Shown here: positions 11,701 to 24,115 of the stretch, piece after piece | Numbering within the stretch: position 1 is the stretch's first letter | Layout of the letters: each line of letters opens with the position of its first letter | Source of the DNA: Megaleporinus macrocephalus | Lineage: Eukaryota; Chordata; Actinopteri; Characiformes; Anostomidae | Assembly: GCA_021613375.1 (NCBI GenBank) | Contig: CM038708.1 | Coordinates: forward strand, 32,144,059 to 32,208,058 | Direction of reading: 5' to 3' | DNA: 64,000 bases | Notes under the pieces: generated by a model | Databases searched by the model: none | Told to the model about the DNA's origin: nothing | The model's input: only the letters and a program-made list of their open reading frames with translations | Position numbers and translations under genes: made by a program

Positions 11701-12976
11701 ATTTTGATTTATTACCTCTTTCAACTGCAAATTACGCCCCCAGAGAAAAAGCTTTCTGCTGTTTTGGTCACACCCACAATCCACTGCCATTGACATCCAT
11801 GCATTGTGCAATTTATATAATAAAATATTGATACTTGTGTCCAAGTATTGATACAATATTGCCATTCACAATTTTGTAATAACAACTGTAATAACCAACT
11901 GAATGTGTATGCACACCATATGTTAAAAGGGTCAGTTTCAGGCATAGGACTTAAGTCTAGTGCTGAACTACACAGTGTTCTGAGTAGAGATCCTCAGTTG
12001 AAAGTCTGTAGTCCAGGACTAGGTTTAATTCTTGTATAAGAAACCAACCCTGAAGGTATCATTACGCTGTTTACCCTCAGACTCAACTCTTCTAGGAAGG
12101 TTTACACTAGATGTAGGTTTTGATTGCTTTCAGTTACATGAGTACCAGGTATGTTAATATTATATGATTACCACTCCAGCTCATTCTAAAAGTTCTGTAT
12201 GCTGCTTCATCACTTCAGAGAACAGGTATGTATTTAATTCAATTTAAATCAAGCCTATGTTGTTGCTTAACTTAGCTTAACCTGGCCAGCCTGAAGTAAC
12301 TCAACAGCTCGCACGATGTGAGCAGACTGATCAGTACATTGATTTATGCATGTGGTGTAGACGCTGGTGTGTGCTGAGCTGAATTCTGTTTAATTTTGTG
12401 GGAGACTCTGTCATACACATAGTTTACAATCTTGTGAGCTGAGTTTGAACCCTCGTTTTGCTTTCTTACCAGAATTCCCAGCGTGAATTAAGTCAAACAG
12501 TGAGACACACTCACACGCATCCCAAGAAAACAGAACTCCTAGAATTTACTGGTAGAACTTACTGTATGTTGCAATTCTTTCTCATGAAATCTAGCAGAAA
12601 GCCTCTAATCAGCGCCCTTACCTCCCCCCGCCCACCTTTTAAAGCCAGCGCGCATCTGAAATCATAATGCATCTTGTACCCAGGGTAACACATCTCCTTT
12701 GTAGGCATTGTTTGTGTGTGTTTACCTTAATTCCAGAAACTAAACTAAAATTCCTTTAAATGTTTCTGTTCTTATTGTCTGTCTGTCTGTCTGTCTGCAG
12801 GTATTCAAGAAGGAGCTCAGTGTACCAAGTGTAAGAGTGAGTGGGCCCTAAAAGCTGCAATTGGCCTGTTGTATGTTCTCTGTACCCTGCTTACCATCGC
12901 TGTAGCCGTACTGGGTTACAAAGGTACAGACACACACTCGTTTCCTCTTCCTCATTAACCCTTTAGGTTCTCATGA

Positions 12977-13049
<73 letters not shown>

Positions 13050-16000
13050 ACTCTCACAACTACCTTATGTGTTAGATTTATAAACGTTAGGAATGTAATT
13101 GATTATTAACAAATAAAAAAGGTAAATGCTATTGAATAAGTTTTGTTTATTCAAATAAGTGGGAGTATCTTTGATGTTGAGAAATGATTTTTAATTCTAC
13201 CTGAGAGTGCGTTATGCAGTTGGTTGGAAGAGATATTCAGGATGACTTTTGAGAGGACGATAGCTACGGCAGTTTAGTGTTTTGCCCCAAAAAAAGTGAG
13301 ATGTATGTCATTGTGAGAAAGGTATGGAGTGAGAAACAACTAGATGTATGTGGTGAACAGTTAATTTGTACTTTGTACACTAATGAATAGTCCAGATAAC
13401 TTAAAATGTTGAACTTCGTAGTTTTTTGGTCTTATAATTATGAACACATTATAGTTATTACTTCTTGCATATGTTTATGCTGTGTTTCTGGCTGTTTACT
13501 TCATATTCAGGCTTATGCCTGATCCCATGTATCAGTGATGTATTCCAAAAAACATACAATTAACATTGTGTAAAGTTTTAGTGCATTAATACAGAATTCA
13601 GTGTTCACCCATAAGTGGGTGTAAATCCATTTTTTACAATGACTTCAAACATGGCTCAGCCAATCAGATTTCAGATCCAGAACTATCCATTTTGTTATAG
13701 AAATTTTGATTTCAGAGTAAAGAAATGACTGTTATGGGTCAAAATTTGCAACAGTCGCAATTGAGTAATTAATAGTAGTTTTAATCGTAAGAATAATAAT
13801 TTGAACAATTAAAAACTGAATAATAAATTTTGGATTTAAGGAGTTAATACTCTTGTGTAAGTCTAAACTCTGGTACGGTTTCATTGATGACCTCAGGTTG
13901 TTTGGCTCGTGTCAGTCTGTGTGTGTGTGTGTTCCTGCTTCATTGGTGTGTTTATATTAATTGGATATCAAGTGCGTGTTCCATGTGTTTCAGTGTGAAT
14001 GAGGTCATGTTTGTGTGGGGTCGAATTCCTGCCAAGAATGACTACTCACTGCTGTTTGATCACCATGGATACTGCTGTGGGTTTGTTTGTATTGTAGTGG
14101 CTGTAACTGCAGCAGTGTGTGTGTGTGTGTGTGTGTGTGAGAATGCCCACATACATTCCCTTTACAATTACATCCAAGGCACATGTTAGTAATCTGAGCA
14201 CTTACTAAGGGGAAGCTTTATGTAGTTCTCTTCTCTTCTTCTCTTCTCTTTACTTTTTGTCTCTTTATTTTCTCTTCTCTTCTCTTTTCTTCTCTGCTCT
14301 CTTCTTCATGCTTCTCCTCTCTTATTTTATTCTCTCCCTTTACTTTCTCATGTTGGGCAATTCTATTGTATTTCCTTTCCATTTGTTGGCCAATTCTTTT
14401 CTCGTGTTTGGGAAATTCATGCTTATTTTCTTTTCTTTTCTTCTATTTTCTTTTCTTCTTCTTTTCTCTTTTCTTCTTTCTCTTTTCTTTTCTTCTCTTT
14501 TCTTTTCTTCTCTTTTATTTTTTTCTTTTCTTACTTCTCTTTTCTTCTCTTTTCTTCTCTTCTCTTTTCTCTCTTCCCTTCTTTTTTTCTTCTCTTCTCT
14601 TCTCTTCTCTTCTCAAGATGTGGATAACAGCTGAATCTGGAAATAGTTTCTAGATTTTTCCTTGTGCTTCAGTGATTGGGTAGTTGTGTGTCTGTGTGTA
14701 TGTGTGGGAGTGATTGAGAGAAACTATACTGATAGTTGAATGAAAGATCAAAGCCCCTCTGCACTGTTCTAACTCACCTCTTTCTGTTTCTTGAGCTCTT
14801 CTGTGACCGATGACATATTAAAAGCCCCAGCGAACCAGAATCTGTGTTTACTGTCTAAGTAGCTTGTCGTACAACCTTAAAAAAGACATTAATTTCATAG
14901 TTTCATGTGGTAGTTGTTAATCTCAGATACAAATAAAGATCATTCACACATGTTTACATTTTGTACCCGTCACTGGAAACTACTGGAGAAGGAAATTACA
15001 CATTCAGAACTAAAATGAACTTTGCCGCTCATTAAACCGTTTCTCTCTTTTGGTGAAAGATGATGAATTAGCATGTTAGTGTGATCCATTTCACTATTAC
15101 ATGTATTCTATTACTACCCACCTCTGGATGTGGTTGTCACTCCAACACATATTTACCAACATTGTGTTCTCCTGTGGTCTCCCTTTCTCTGTTCAAGTAG
15201 AGAAAAGTAATGAGAGATAAAAAATCTACACCAAACATCATGACTGAGTTAGCAAAAATGTCCCAGTTATTTAGTTATTTAGTTAACCTGCCAGGCCAGC
15301 GTTCTCTGAAGGCATAAAGTGAATAAGATCTTGACTTACTTTAGGATATTAAAATAAAATAACACACAACCACAACAGCCCATTTCACTTACTTTTGTGT
15401 TTAGTTCTGCTTTATCAGGCCAAGAGCTGAGGACTGAGGTCTGCCAATTATGGATGCTTATTAGAATATTAAGACAAAGCCCAGACAGTTATCACATACA
15501 AATATGACCCATGTTTTATTACATATGTAACTTTTTTTCTTTTCTGTAAAATGTTGCTACACTCAATTTTAATATCATAAAAATACTTTGAGAGTCATTT
15601 GTAGGTCTTATCTAGAAAAAAATTCATCCTCCAGTTCAGTAACTCTGATTCTTCAGATATCAAGAAAAATTGCTGAAGTCCGCATGAGTGTAAAAACAAC
15701 TCCCACACTCTACTGAGCAAAGAAAGAACAACAGAACAGACTAAAGAGTCTGTGGCTGGTGGCTTTGATCTCTTCTAAAAAAAAACTTTAGAGTCAAACT
15801 CCTACCATCCTCAGGAGTAATAATAATATGCACTGTAACAAAGACCGTAAATCACGTAACTAGAAACCAACAACAGCAGCATTTATCCAAAAAATAAATT
15901 ATTCTCTGAAACCCATTCTATTGTACTGTAAAGCTCCCAGTGGTGGGTGTGAACCCAGTGAGGTTCAAACTCTTAACATCAGCGTATAAATGTTTTTGTT

Positions 16001-19000
16001 TCTAGTGGTCCAGAGAGTGGATAATGCCACTGAGGGAATGCAGAGCTACGGGGGGAAAATCGTTGCTATGGAGCTGGATGTTAAAAAACTGGGTAAGTTT
16101 GGAAAGAAGAAATAACAAACCAGTTCATTTCTTTTTAATCTTTCATCTTTATTTTTGTCAATGCTCTTTTCTTTATCTCCCTATATCTGTTTTTCCCTTT
16201 TATCTCCTCTAAGTTACACTACTGTTCATCCCTCACGTTTCCTCATCCCTTCTTATCTTTCACCTATTGTTCTTGTCCTATTTCAGATGATGAATCTGTC
16301 GTAAAGTTGAAGAACACTTCTGACGAGCTGCAGATGTTTCGCTCTGGACTGTCAGCTTTGCGCCAGAAACTAGCCACAGTCTCAGAGAGCGTCAGCAGCA
16401 ACGCTGTGACCCTGCAGAGGCTCCGCTCTTCAACCCAGGACGCCCGTTCTTTGCAGGACTATGTGCGGTCACAGCTAGACGCCCACTCCAGCGCCCTGCG
16501 CTATGCTAATGCTACACTCATCACTGCCTCTGCTAGCATGCCTGCACTGCAGCAGGACACTGCGCGGCTTCAGCACAACTTGCAGACGTACATCAATGTT
16601 CAGCGCTCGCTGCAGTTCGCTGCTGACGGTCTCAACCTCACCCAAAGGCGTCAGGACACAGTCGCAGCGGCACTGCAGCGTACCGTGGAAGCAGCATCCG
16701 AGGCCACGCAGAGCGTGCGTAGTGATGCCTTAGCCTCACAGCGGGACACGCAGCTGGTCAGCAGCAACGAAGACTGGCTGAGAGAAAAAATCCAAAACTT
16801 AGAAGGAGCTGAACATAACACTTCTGCACAAGCTAGGTCTACAGTGGAGACCCTGGACGAGCTGAGCTCTCAACTAGCCAGCATCTCCAATCAAATACTA
16901 AACATGAGTGCACTGAGTGATGTTAATTCAGCAAACCTTCGGGAGTTTCTGGACCAGCAACGAGATTTTGGAAGTCGTACAAGTACTCGCTTTGATCAGA
17001 TGGAGGAACGGCTAGATGCTTCAGAAGAAGGGGTGGACATGGTGACGGGGAACGTGAGCTACGCCACGCGAATGCTAGGAGGAATTAATGGAGAGCTCGG
17101 TGCTCTGAGGAGCTGTTCCGACACAGTGGGACGACATTCAGATATTCTGCTTTATCTAAACAGGAGTCTGGTGGAAGCGCGGGCGGATGGGAACACTTTA
17201 AGGTCCCAGCAGGATGACCTCTCGGCTCGACTGGACAAGGAGGTCAGCAGTCTGTCCATTATCATGGAAGAGATGAAGCTTGTGGACAGCAGGCACTCAC
17301 AACTCATCACCAACTTTACAGTACTGCAGGGTATGAGATTACACATGCTTTCAAATGCATTGACAGCTTTCTAGCAGCTGGGACCTTACCTTAGCCTAGA
17401 TGCTAAATATTAGGACTAGAAAACTTGTACATACTCTCTAAGAATCCCACAAACTGCACTTTATCAATGAGTTATATTTTAACACAATTAAAATCAAGGT
17501 CGAAGAGTGAAGTACAGGGGGTTCCCAGGGTGCAGGAGCCTTTTTTACCCCCTAAATGTTTCAAAATCAAAGTTCTAGATGGTCCCTCTAAAAAAATATT
17601 TCAATTTTATGCTGTTCATTAGGGGAATAACGTGTGCTTAAATACAAATTCAGGGAAAAGCTATTGTTTAGCTGCTTCACCCATAATCAGCAAGCTTCTT
17701 GGTACTCATAACTAAATAGAGATGTGTCACTGGTTTACCTCAGGGTGGCACTGTAGCAGATTTGTTCACCAAGTTGGTCCCTCATGGTCTAGCAGGTTGA
17801 ACTGTCTCCAGCAAATCTTACTTGTTTGAAAAACAAACTTGTAAATGTCAACTAAAGAACTTAACTAATGTGTGGAAGAACATAGTTTCAGACTAGAAAG
17901 TTAAAATACTTGCTGCCATTGAAGCATCAGTTCCACTATTGTGAGTGAGTTAGCAGCCAGCCAATGCTGCAGCAGCCAGACAACAAAATGTTCATACGTA
18001 AGAAACAGTTCTTCAGAACTCCTGTGATAACGACATCATACTGGATAGAATTACATGTTTTTCATTTTAAGGTTTAAGTGTTCATACATACAAACCGGAG
18101 AGTGATAATGCATCATAATATTATGATTTTTATTGCTTATTTTATTGTTTAATTAATAAATAGTGCAAAATAGTGCAGGTGCTCAAAAGAAAGAGAGAAA
18201 AGAAATTCATTTATTGTTACCAACGGATTTGTATACGTTCATACTGATGGTTACAGATAGAGAAACTGTTTTGGTGGTAGTCTGAAAATGGAAGTGTTGT
18301 TATAGCTGAGCTGGGTCAAGCCAAAACATTATTGTGTAAATTACGTCAAGATAAGCAAAGTGAAAAACATCACTTGTTCTTTTTATTTATTCTTCAGGCC
18401 CTCCTGGTCCAAGAGGCCCCCGTGGTGAAAAAGGCCCCATTGGTGCTGTCGGTCCTCCTGGCCAGAAGGGGGAGAGAGGCGATAAAGGAGAGGCAGGGGT
18501 TGCTGGTTCTCAAGGAGAGAAAGGAAGCCCTGGCCCTCCTGGACTTCCAGGGCTCACAGGCAACCAAGGGTCACGTGGAGGCACTGGACCAAAGGGCCCA
18601 CGAGGGTCAGGAGGCCGCGCAGGACCACAAGGACCAAAAGGAGATCCAGGTATTCCCGGACTGCCAGGTAGAGATGGACCTACAGGGTCTCAGGGTGCTC
18701 AAGGGCCTACAGGCGTTCGTGGACCCATTGGCCCTGCAGGTGATCCAGGACTCGCAGGACCGGCAGGACCTATTGGACCTCCAGGACCTCCAGGACCTCC
18801 AGGGTTACCAGGTATACCAGGCAGAACAATACTAGGACCAACTATACCTGGTGCACTGCGAAGAGAGGCAGCAACAGTTCCTACCAGACCTTTTCCAGGT
18901 AAGACCTTCAAGCATGTGAACTTCAAACATCCTGTAGAAAAAAAGTTTCAATTTCACTCATGACTGAATAAAAACATGAGAGATGCTGCTCTTAAACCCC

Positions 19001-22000
19001 AGTGATTCGAAATTTACTGACGCCAAACACATTCAACATTGTGAGGAAATGACGCTTGTATGTTAGTATGTGTAGGTAAGGTCCAGTTTACATACTGGTC
19101 TTAACATCTCTCAGAGACACGGCCTTCAGAAACGGCCGGGGGTGCATATGACCACATAGCCTTTACAGTATGAATGCTAGTGCAACTCGAAGCATCTTTA
19201 AAGTTCGCCTTAATCAGTGGCAACATCATAGCAGAGATGAAAGCAGCTTAGCAGCGTAGTTTACTTCATTGGCTTCTGGTCCCATTACATTACCGAGCCA
19301 TGTGATGTCCACTGTCACAACATTTACCCTTCCATATATAAGAATAAGGGCTCACATAGAAGTCGCACACCGTCAGTGTGGGTGATCCCTCTTACCCTGG
19401 GCACATAGTCTGATCACCTGGACACTGGAGAGCATTTAATATACACAGAAACACCAGGTGTACAAATCCAGCATCTGTACATTCTTTTAAGACCTGATTA
19501 TTCAAGTGTGAACAGGTCCTAATTTTATTGATTAATTATCATCTTGTTACTTTCTACTAGGTAATGACCTAGTAATGGAAAACGCTAGACTCGATTGTCC
19601 TTCCTTTGACCACTGCTGTTAAGCACTTCAAGCTCAGGCTGCACAGTTGCGCTGTCTTCTCTGTCACTGTATAACAGCCCTAGAAAAAAAGGAGGACTTG
19701 TCGTGGATGATTAAAGGCTAACTAAAAAAACAGACGTTTCTTTGCTCTGTTTTGTGAAATTACAGCATATGTTCCACTTTACCTTAAAATAGCAGCGGGT
19801 AGGAAAAACTGACTGCAGGAGATGACAAATTTGAACTCATTATGCACTTACCTTGCACTGCAGCCAATTCCTTTGTTTTTGGAACATCTAATTATGTGAA
19901 TTTAAAGAAGCTTCCATATTTCACAGAATCTGATTCTTGACAGCCTACATGAAAATTGACACTTACATGGAAGCATCATGTCTGGTAAGGTGAATAAAGG
20001 ACCTGAAGACAGTAATATGAGCTGCTATCTGCAACCCCTATAGAGAAGCACCACCAGATGTCTTCAGAGATTCTAAAAATTAAAGAAAGCTCAGAAACTT
20101 GGAATTGTAATTAACAGTTTGTAATTAGGAGTGGAAGTAATACATTGATACAATATAATTGAGTATTTTGGGATTTAAAGAAGCATTGACAGGTATTATA
20201 TTCTACAATGTTTTATTATACAACTATTCATATTTTAATGGGTATTATGTCCATTGTTAGACAAACAGATTAGATTTCTGTTGTAGTACGAAAAAGAGGA
20301 AACAAAGAGAAGAATGGCACAAAAAGAGTCCATGCATAGCAAAACGTGAGTATGGGTATCAAGGTCCAAGCCCCACTAGAGCAAGCCAGAGGCCACAGTG
20401 GCAAAGAAAACCTCCCAGGTATCATGACAGTAATGTATTAAGGGGGGCTCTATTGACTCATCTCCTGCAAGACAAAAACTCTAAACTAAAACTAAAGAAA
20501 TCAGTTCCACCTTAAAGAGGCTGGGATTGGAGCTGAAAGCTTCACGGAGCTTGCTTAGGCAGCTGGGGGGGTTGATGTAAACTGCTAATTTCACAGTGTA
20601 CCAAGGACCTCTCGAGCATCGTACTGCGTCATCTGAAAAGCTGAAGCTGAACAAAACACTTTACATTGCTGGCAGTAGAGCAGCTTGAAGAAAAAACCTG
20701 AAGGTCACAATCTCCTAGTGGAGGCTCAAATGAAGTCCAGATTGAAACTCAAACAAAACTTGATGCACTAAGAGGAGAGTTGCTTCAGTGGGCCTGAAGC
20801 AATTGTGTGAGCAGGAGTGAGCCAAAATTCTTCTCAGTTGATGTAAGATGTTGATGGACAGTTACACAAAAGGCTTGCATGAATGGAGATTGCTGAAATG
20901 AAATGCATAAAACATTTGTTGCTTTGTATTAAATATGTGATTTCAGAATATTGGTACTACTGCAGTGAGATTTAGGGTGGGCAGCGTGATGATACAGGGT
21001 AATTGCCATTACGCCTTTCAGGGTATATTGTGAGTATCAACAATCAACAATCAGTCAGCACCAAGACATCATATTTTATATGAAAAAAAACCAGATTTAA
21101 TTGCCAAATTCTGCATGTAATTATTAAATACATACCTATGCATATTTTTAACATGAGATGTTCTTGATTATTGAGGTTCCACTGTTGGGGTTTGTGCTCT
21201 AGCCTGCTAATGTTAACTAGGCTAATGCTAGCTTGAAAGCATCACACATAACATTACACGCACACTTCCGGATAAAATGACACACGCTTGGAGGATAAAG
21301 TCTCACATATGAGATTACAGAGTTGGATATCTGTAATCTGTGTTGTGCCCGCTGTCACTGAGCCACTGTTTTGCATAGATTTTCTTTATTATTTATTTCT
21401 TGGGTTTGATTTAGCAACAGATGTGATTGAACTGCACTGTACTCATATTAAAGGAATGTGTCTGCACTGTATAGGTTCATCAGGTTGCCCTGCTGACTGG
21501 TTAAGGTTCAGAAACAGCTGCTACTTTTTCTCTACCGAGCTGCTCAGTTTTGAAGATGCTCTGAAAAAATGCAGTACTCTGTCTTCATCCATGGTCATCA
21601 TCAATGATACTGGAGAACAGGTAAGAGGAGACAGTGCCTTGAAGGACTGAGGTATATTCAATTTATTTCAACTGGCTGTACTGTATTCTGCCCTGGGGGG
21701 GGCTACTTGGTGTAATGGTGTCCGAAACTGGGAAATGGCTCAAAAGGTTTCTACAACTGGGAAATGCTTATTTTGTCTTATTTGTAAATTGCACTCTAAC
21801 AGCTGACAAACTTGTATTGACAACTGGTAAACCTGGGGTTCTAGATAATAAACGAGTTTATGTGATGTAACATACAGTAGCGAACCGTGACCCTTAAGCC
21901 TCGGCCCTCTCCCCACAGTGGGCGGAAATGATCATACAGTTAAGCCCGCCCACTTAGAGGGAAGATATTGCGCTGAATTATAACTGCCTGGCCCCCTCTG

Positions 22001-24041
22001 TACATGAACAGCAGGACCACCAATCACCAGACACAGGCTCACAGGCTTCCACTAAATCCCTCACATTCCAACACAGATTCAGATTGAATAGACATGTTTG
22101 AATTATTTATTTGCCTATATTTTTGTAATTGTTTAGATGTTGATTGTCAAACTGTAAGTAGATAAAATAAAATTATATATATATATATGTTTGTGTGTGT
22201 GTGTGTGTGTGTGTGTTAAGAATATTTTAGGCCCTCTGAAAGGGCGTAGAGGGCCATGACGGTTCCCCACTGGTAACATATAATGTGACCTTTAACTGTT
22301 TACTTAATGGAAACCTCTAAATGTGCAGTGGATTTAAAACATACAGCACTGACTTTCTTCTATTTGATCTATGTGCTGTTTTTGCACAGAAAAAAGCAGC
22401 ATTGTATTCTCCGGACCTCCATGCATTTTTAAGTGTGGTGGGTGTAGCTATAAACAAGCACTCAGATTTAGTGAAAACATAATTACTAGTTTACCATCTG
22501 GTATATACAACCTTTCAATGAGCACCTCTAACATCTCTGTTAACTTCAGTATGAACGGACAGAGCTAAACTGCTTTTGTATAAGAGGATATATGTAAATG
22601 CATTGTTTTTCATGACCTCACAAAAACAATTAATTCAGAACAGCTGTTAGTGTCCCTACATAACCATGAACTGGGAAAGAAATCAGCAAGCTTTGAAACT
22701 TTTGCTGTGTTTACATGCTATATTAAACTATATTAAAACTATTTAATATATGAGGGAAATTAAGTTTTACAAGATAGAATATGTTATAATTTTAAAAAGT
22801 TGAATCTTACAGGTTTGTTTTTTGTTTGTTGCCTTCAGGGCTGGCTACACCTTCAAACTGTGGGTAAAGGATTTTTCTGGTTAGGTCTGACAGACAGACA
22901 GGAAGAAAACGTTTGGCGCTGGGTGGATGGCTCACTGCCTACTTTCACGTAAGTACAGCTCCATGTATATGTGAGTGTGCGTGTGCGTGTGTGTGTGTGT
23001 ATATATATATATCGCATTTGCTACATGTTATTTTTTAAATAAATGTTTAATTTACGGGTAGAAAATTTTGGGTTTAAAAAGTATTATTACATCGTGACCC
23101 TGACTAGTGGGATAAAGTGAAAGACGATGGATGGATGGATAGATGAAAGTATTATTACATATAGATAATATACATACAATGCATTTAGAAAGTCTTTAGA
23201 CCCTTTTGCTTTTTTGACGTTTTATGTTGAGGCCTTGTGCCAAAATAAAAAGAAATTCAAGCTTTCTCCCATCAGTCCGCACTCAGTATCCCAAAATGAG
23301 AAAGTGAAAACAGAATTTTAGATTTTTTGCAAATATATTTTAGAGGAAAAACTAAAATATGTACAAGTTTTCAAAATTTCACTATGACGCTTGAAATTTA
23401 GACCCCTGGCCTCCCATTTCTCTTGATCATGAGTTTTTACACCTTGATTGGTAAATGGTCTACGTGGGGTAAATTCAGTTGATTGGGCATGATTTGGAAA
23501 GACACGCCTGTCTATATAAGGTGTCAGAGACAGGATTATGTGGAGCCACAGATCTGGAGAAGGCTACAAAAAAAACGTTCCCAAGAGTTCAGTGGCCTCC
23601 ATAATTTATGGAAGAAGTTAGGAACAGTCAGAACTCCCACCAAACTAACTAATCGGGGAAGAAAGGCCTTGGAAAAAGAAGTGACCATGAACCCAATGGT
23701 CACTCTGACTGAACTCCAAAGATATAGAGTGTAGATGGGAGAAACTTTCAGAGGGTCAATCATCACTGAAGCATTCTGTCAATCCTCAGTGAAAAGACAG
23801 CACAAAAGCACCTAAAGGACTCTCAGACTGTAAGAAATAAGATTCTCTGGTGTGATTAAACCAGGATTGAGTGCAGATTGATGAGAGAAAAAATTATTTT
23901 TGTTTTTGCACGAGGTGAAAATAAGTGAAAGGGGCTGAAGTCCTTCTGAATGCATTGTATATAGATAAATAACAACATTCAACCCCTCCCTGTGGTTTGG
24001 ACAATGAGTATAGAAACAAGGAGGTGCTTTTTGTGGCTGAT

Positions 24042-24115
<74 letters not shown>

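Larger units (their letters stand above)
6589..12800 (+). other. colec12 intron 2
   Basis: 6.2-kb intron. It contains a Tc1-like remnant (7180-7680), a LINE 3' tail (7860-8035), dispersed repeat copy 2 (9480-9700), a possible fish interspersed repeat around 11510-11880 (TATTGATACAATATTGCCAT), and a GAAT run near 6974-7000. No exon-like ORF with family similarity seen. Confidence 0.55.
12924..16005 (+). other. colec12 intron 3
   Basis: Holds an AT microsatellite (12981-13046), GT runs (13918-13931, 14116-14138) and a long pyrimidine tract (14220-14615). The remainder is AT-rich; no gene seen. Confidence 0.6.

Noticed and set aside
14257..14653. Long Phe/Ser/Leu-rich frames on the plus strand
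   Set aside because: Pure product of the CT tract; no stop codons arise in such sequence. They look like membrane proteins only by composition.
18699..18926. Minus-strand frame with Gly-Pro triplets
   Set aside because: It is the antisense of the colec12 collagen exon; GGN-CCN sequence gives Gly/Pro on both strands.
23483..23734. 83-codon frame as a host gene
   Set aside because: It is a fragment of Tc1 transposase inside an element with terminal inverted repeats.
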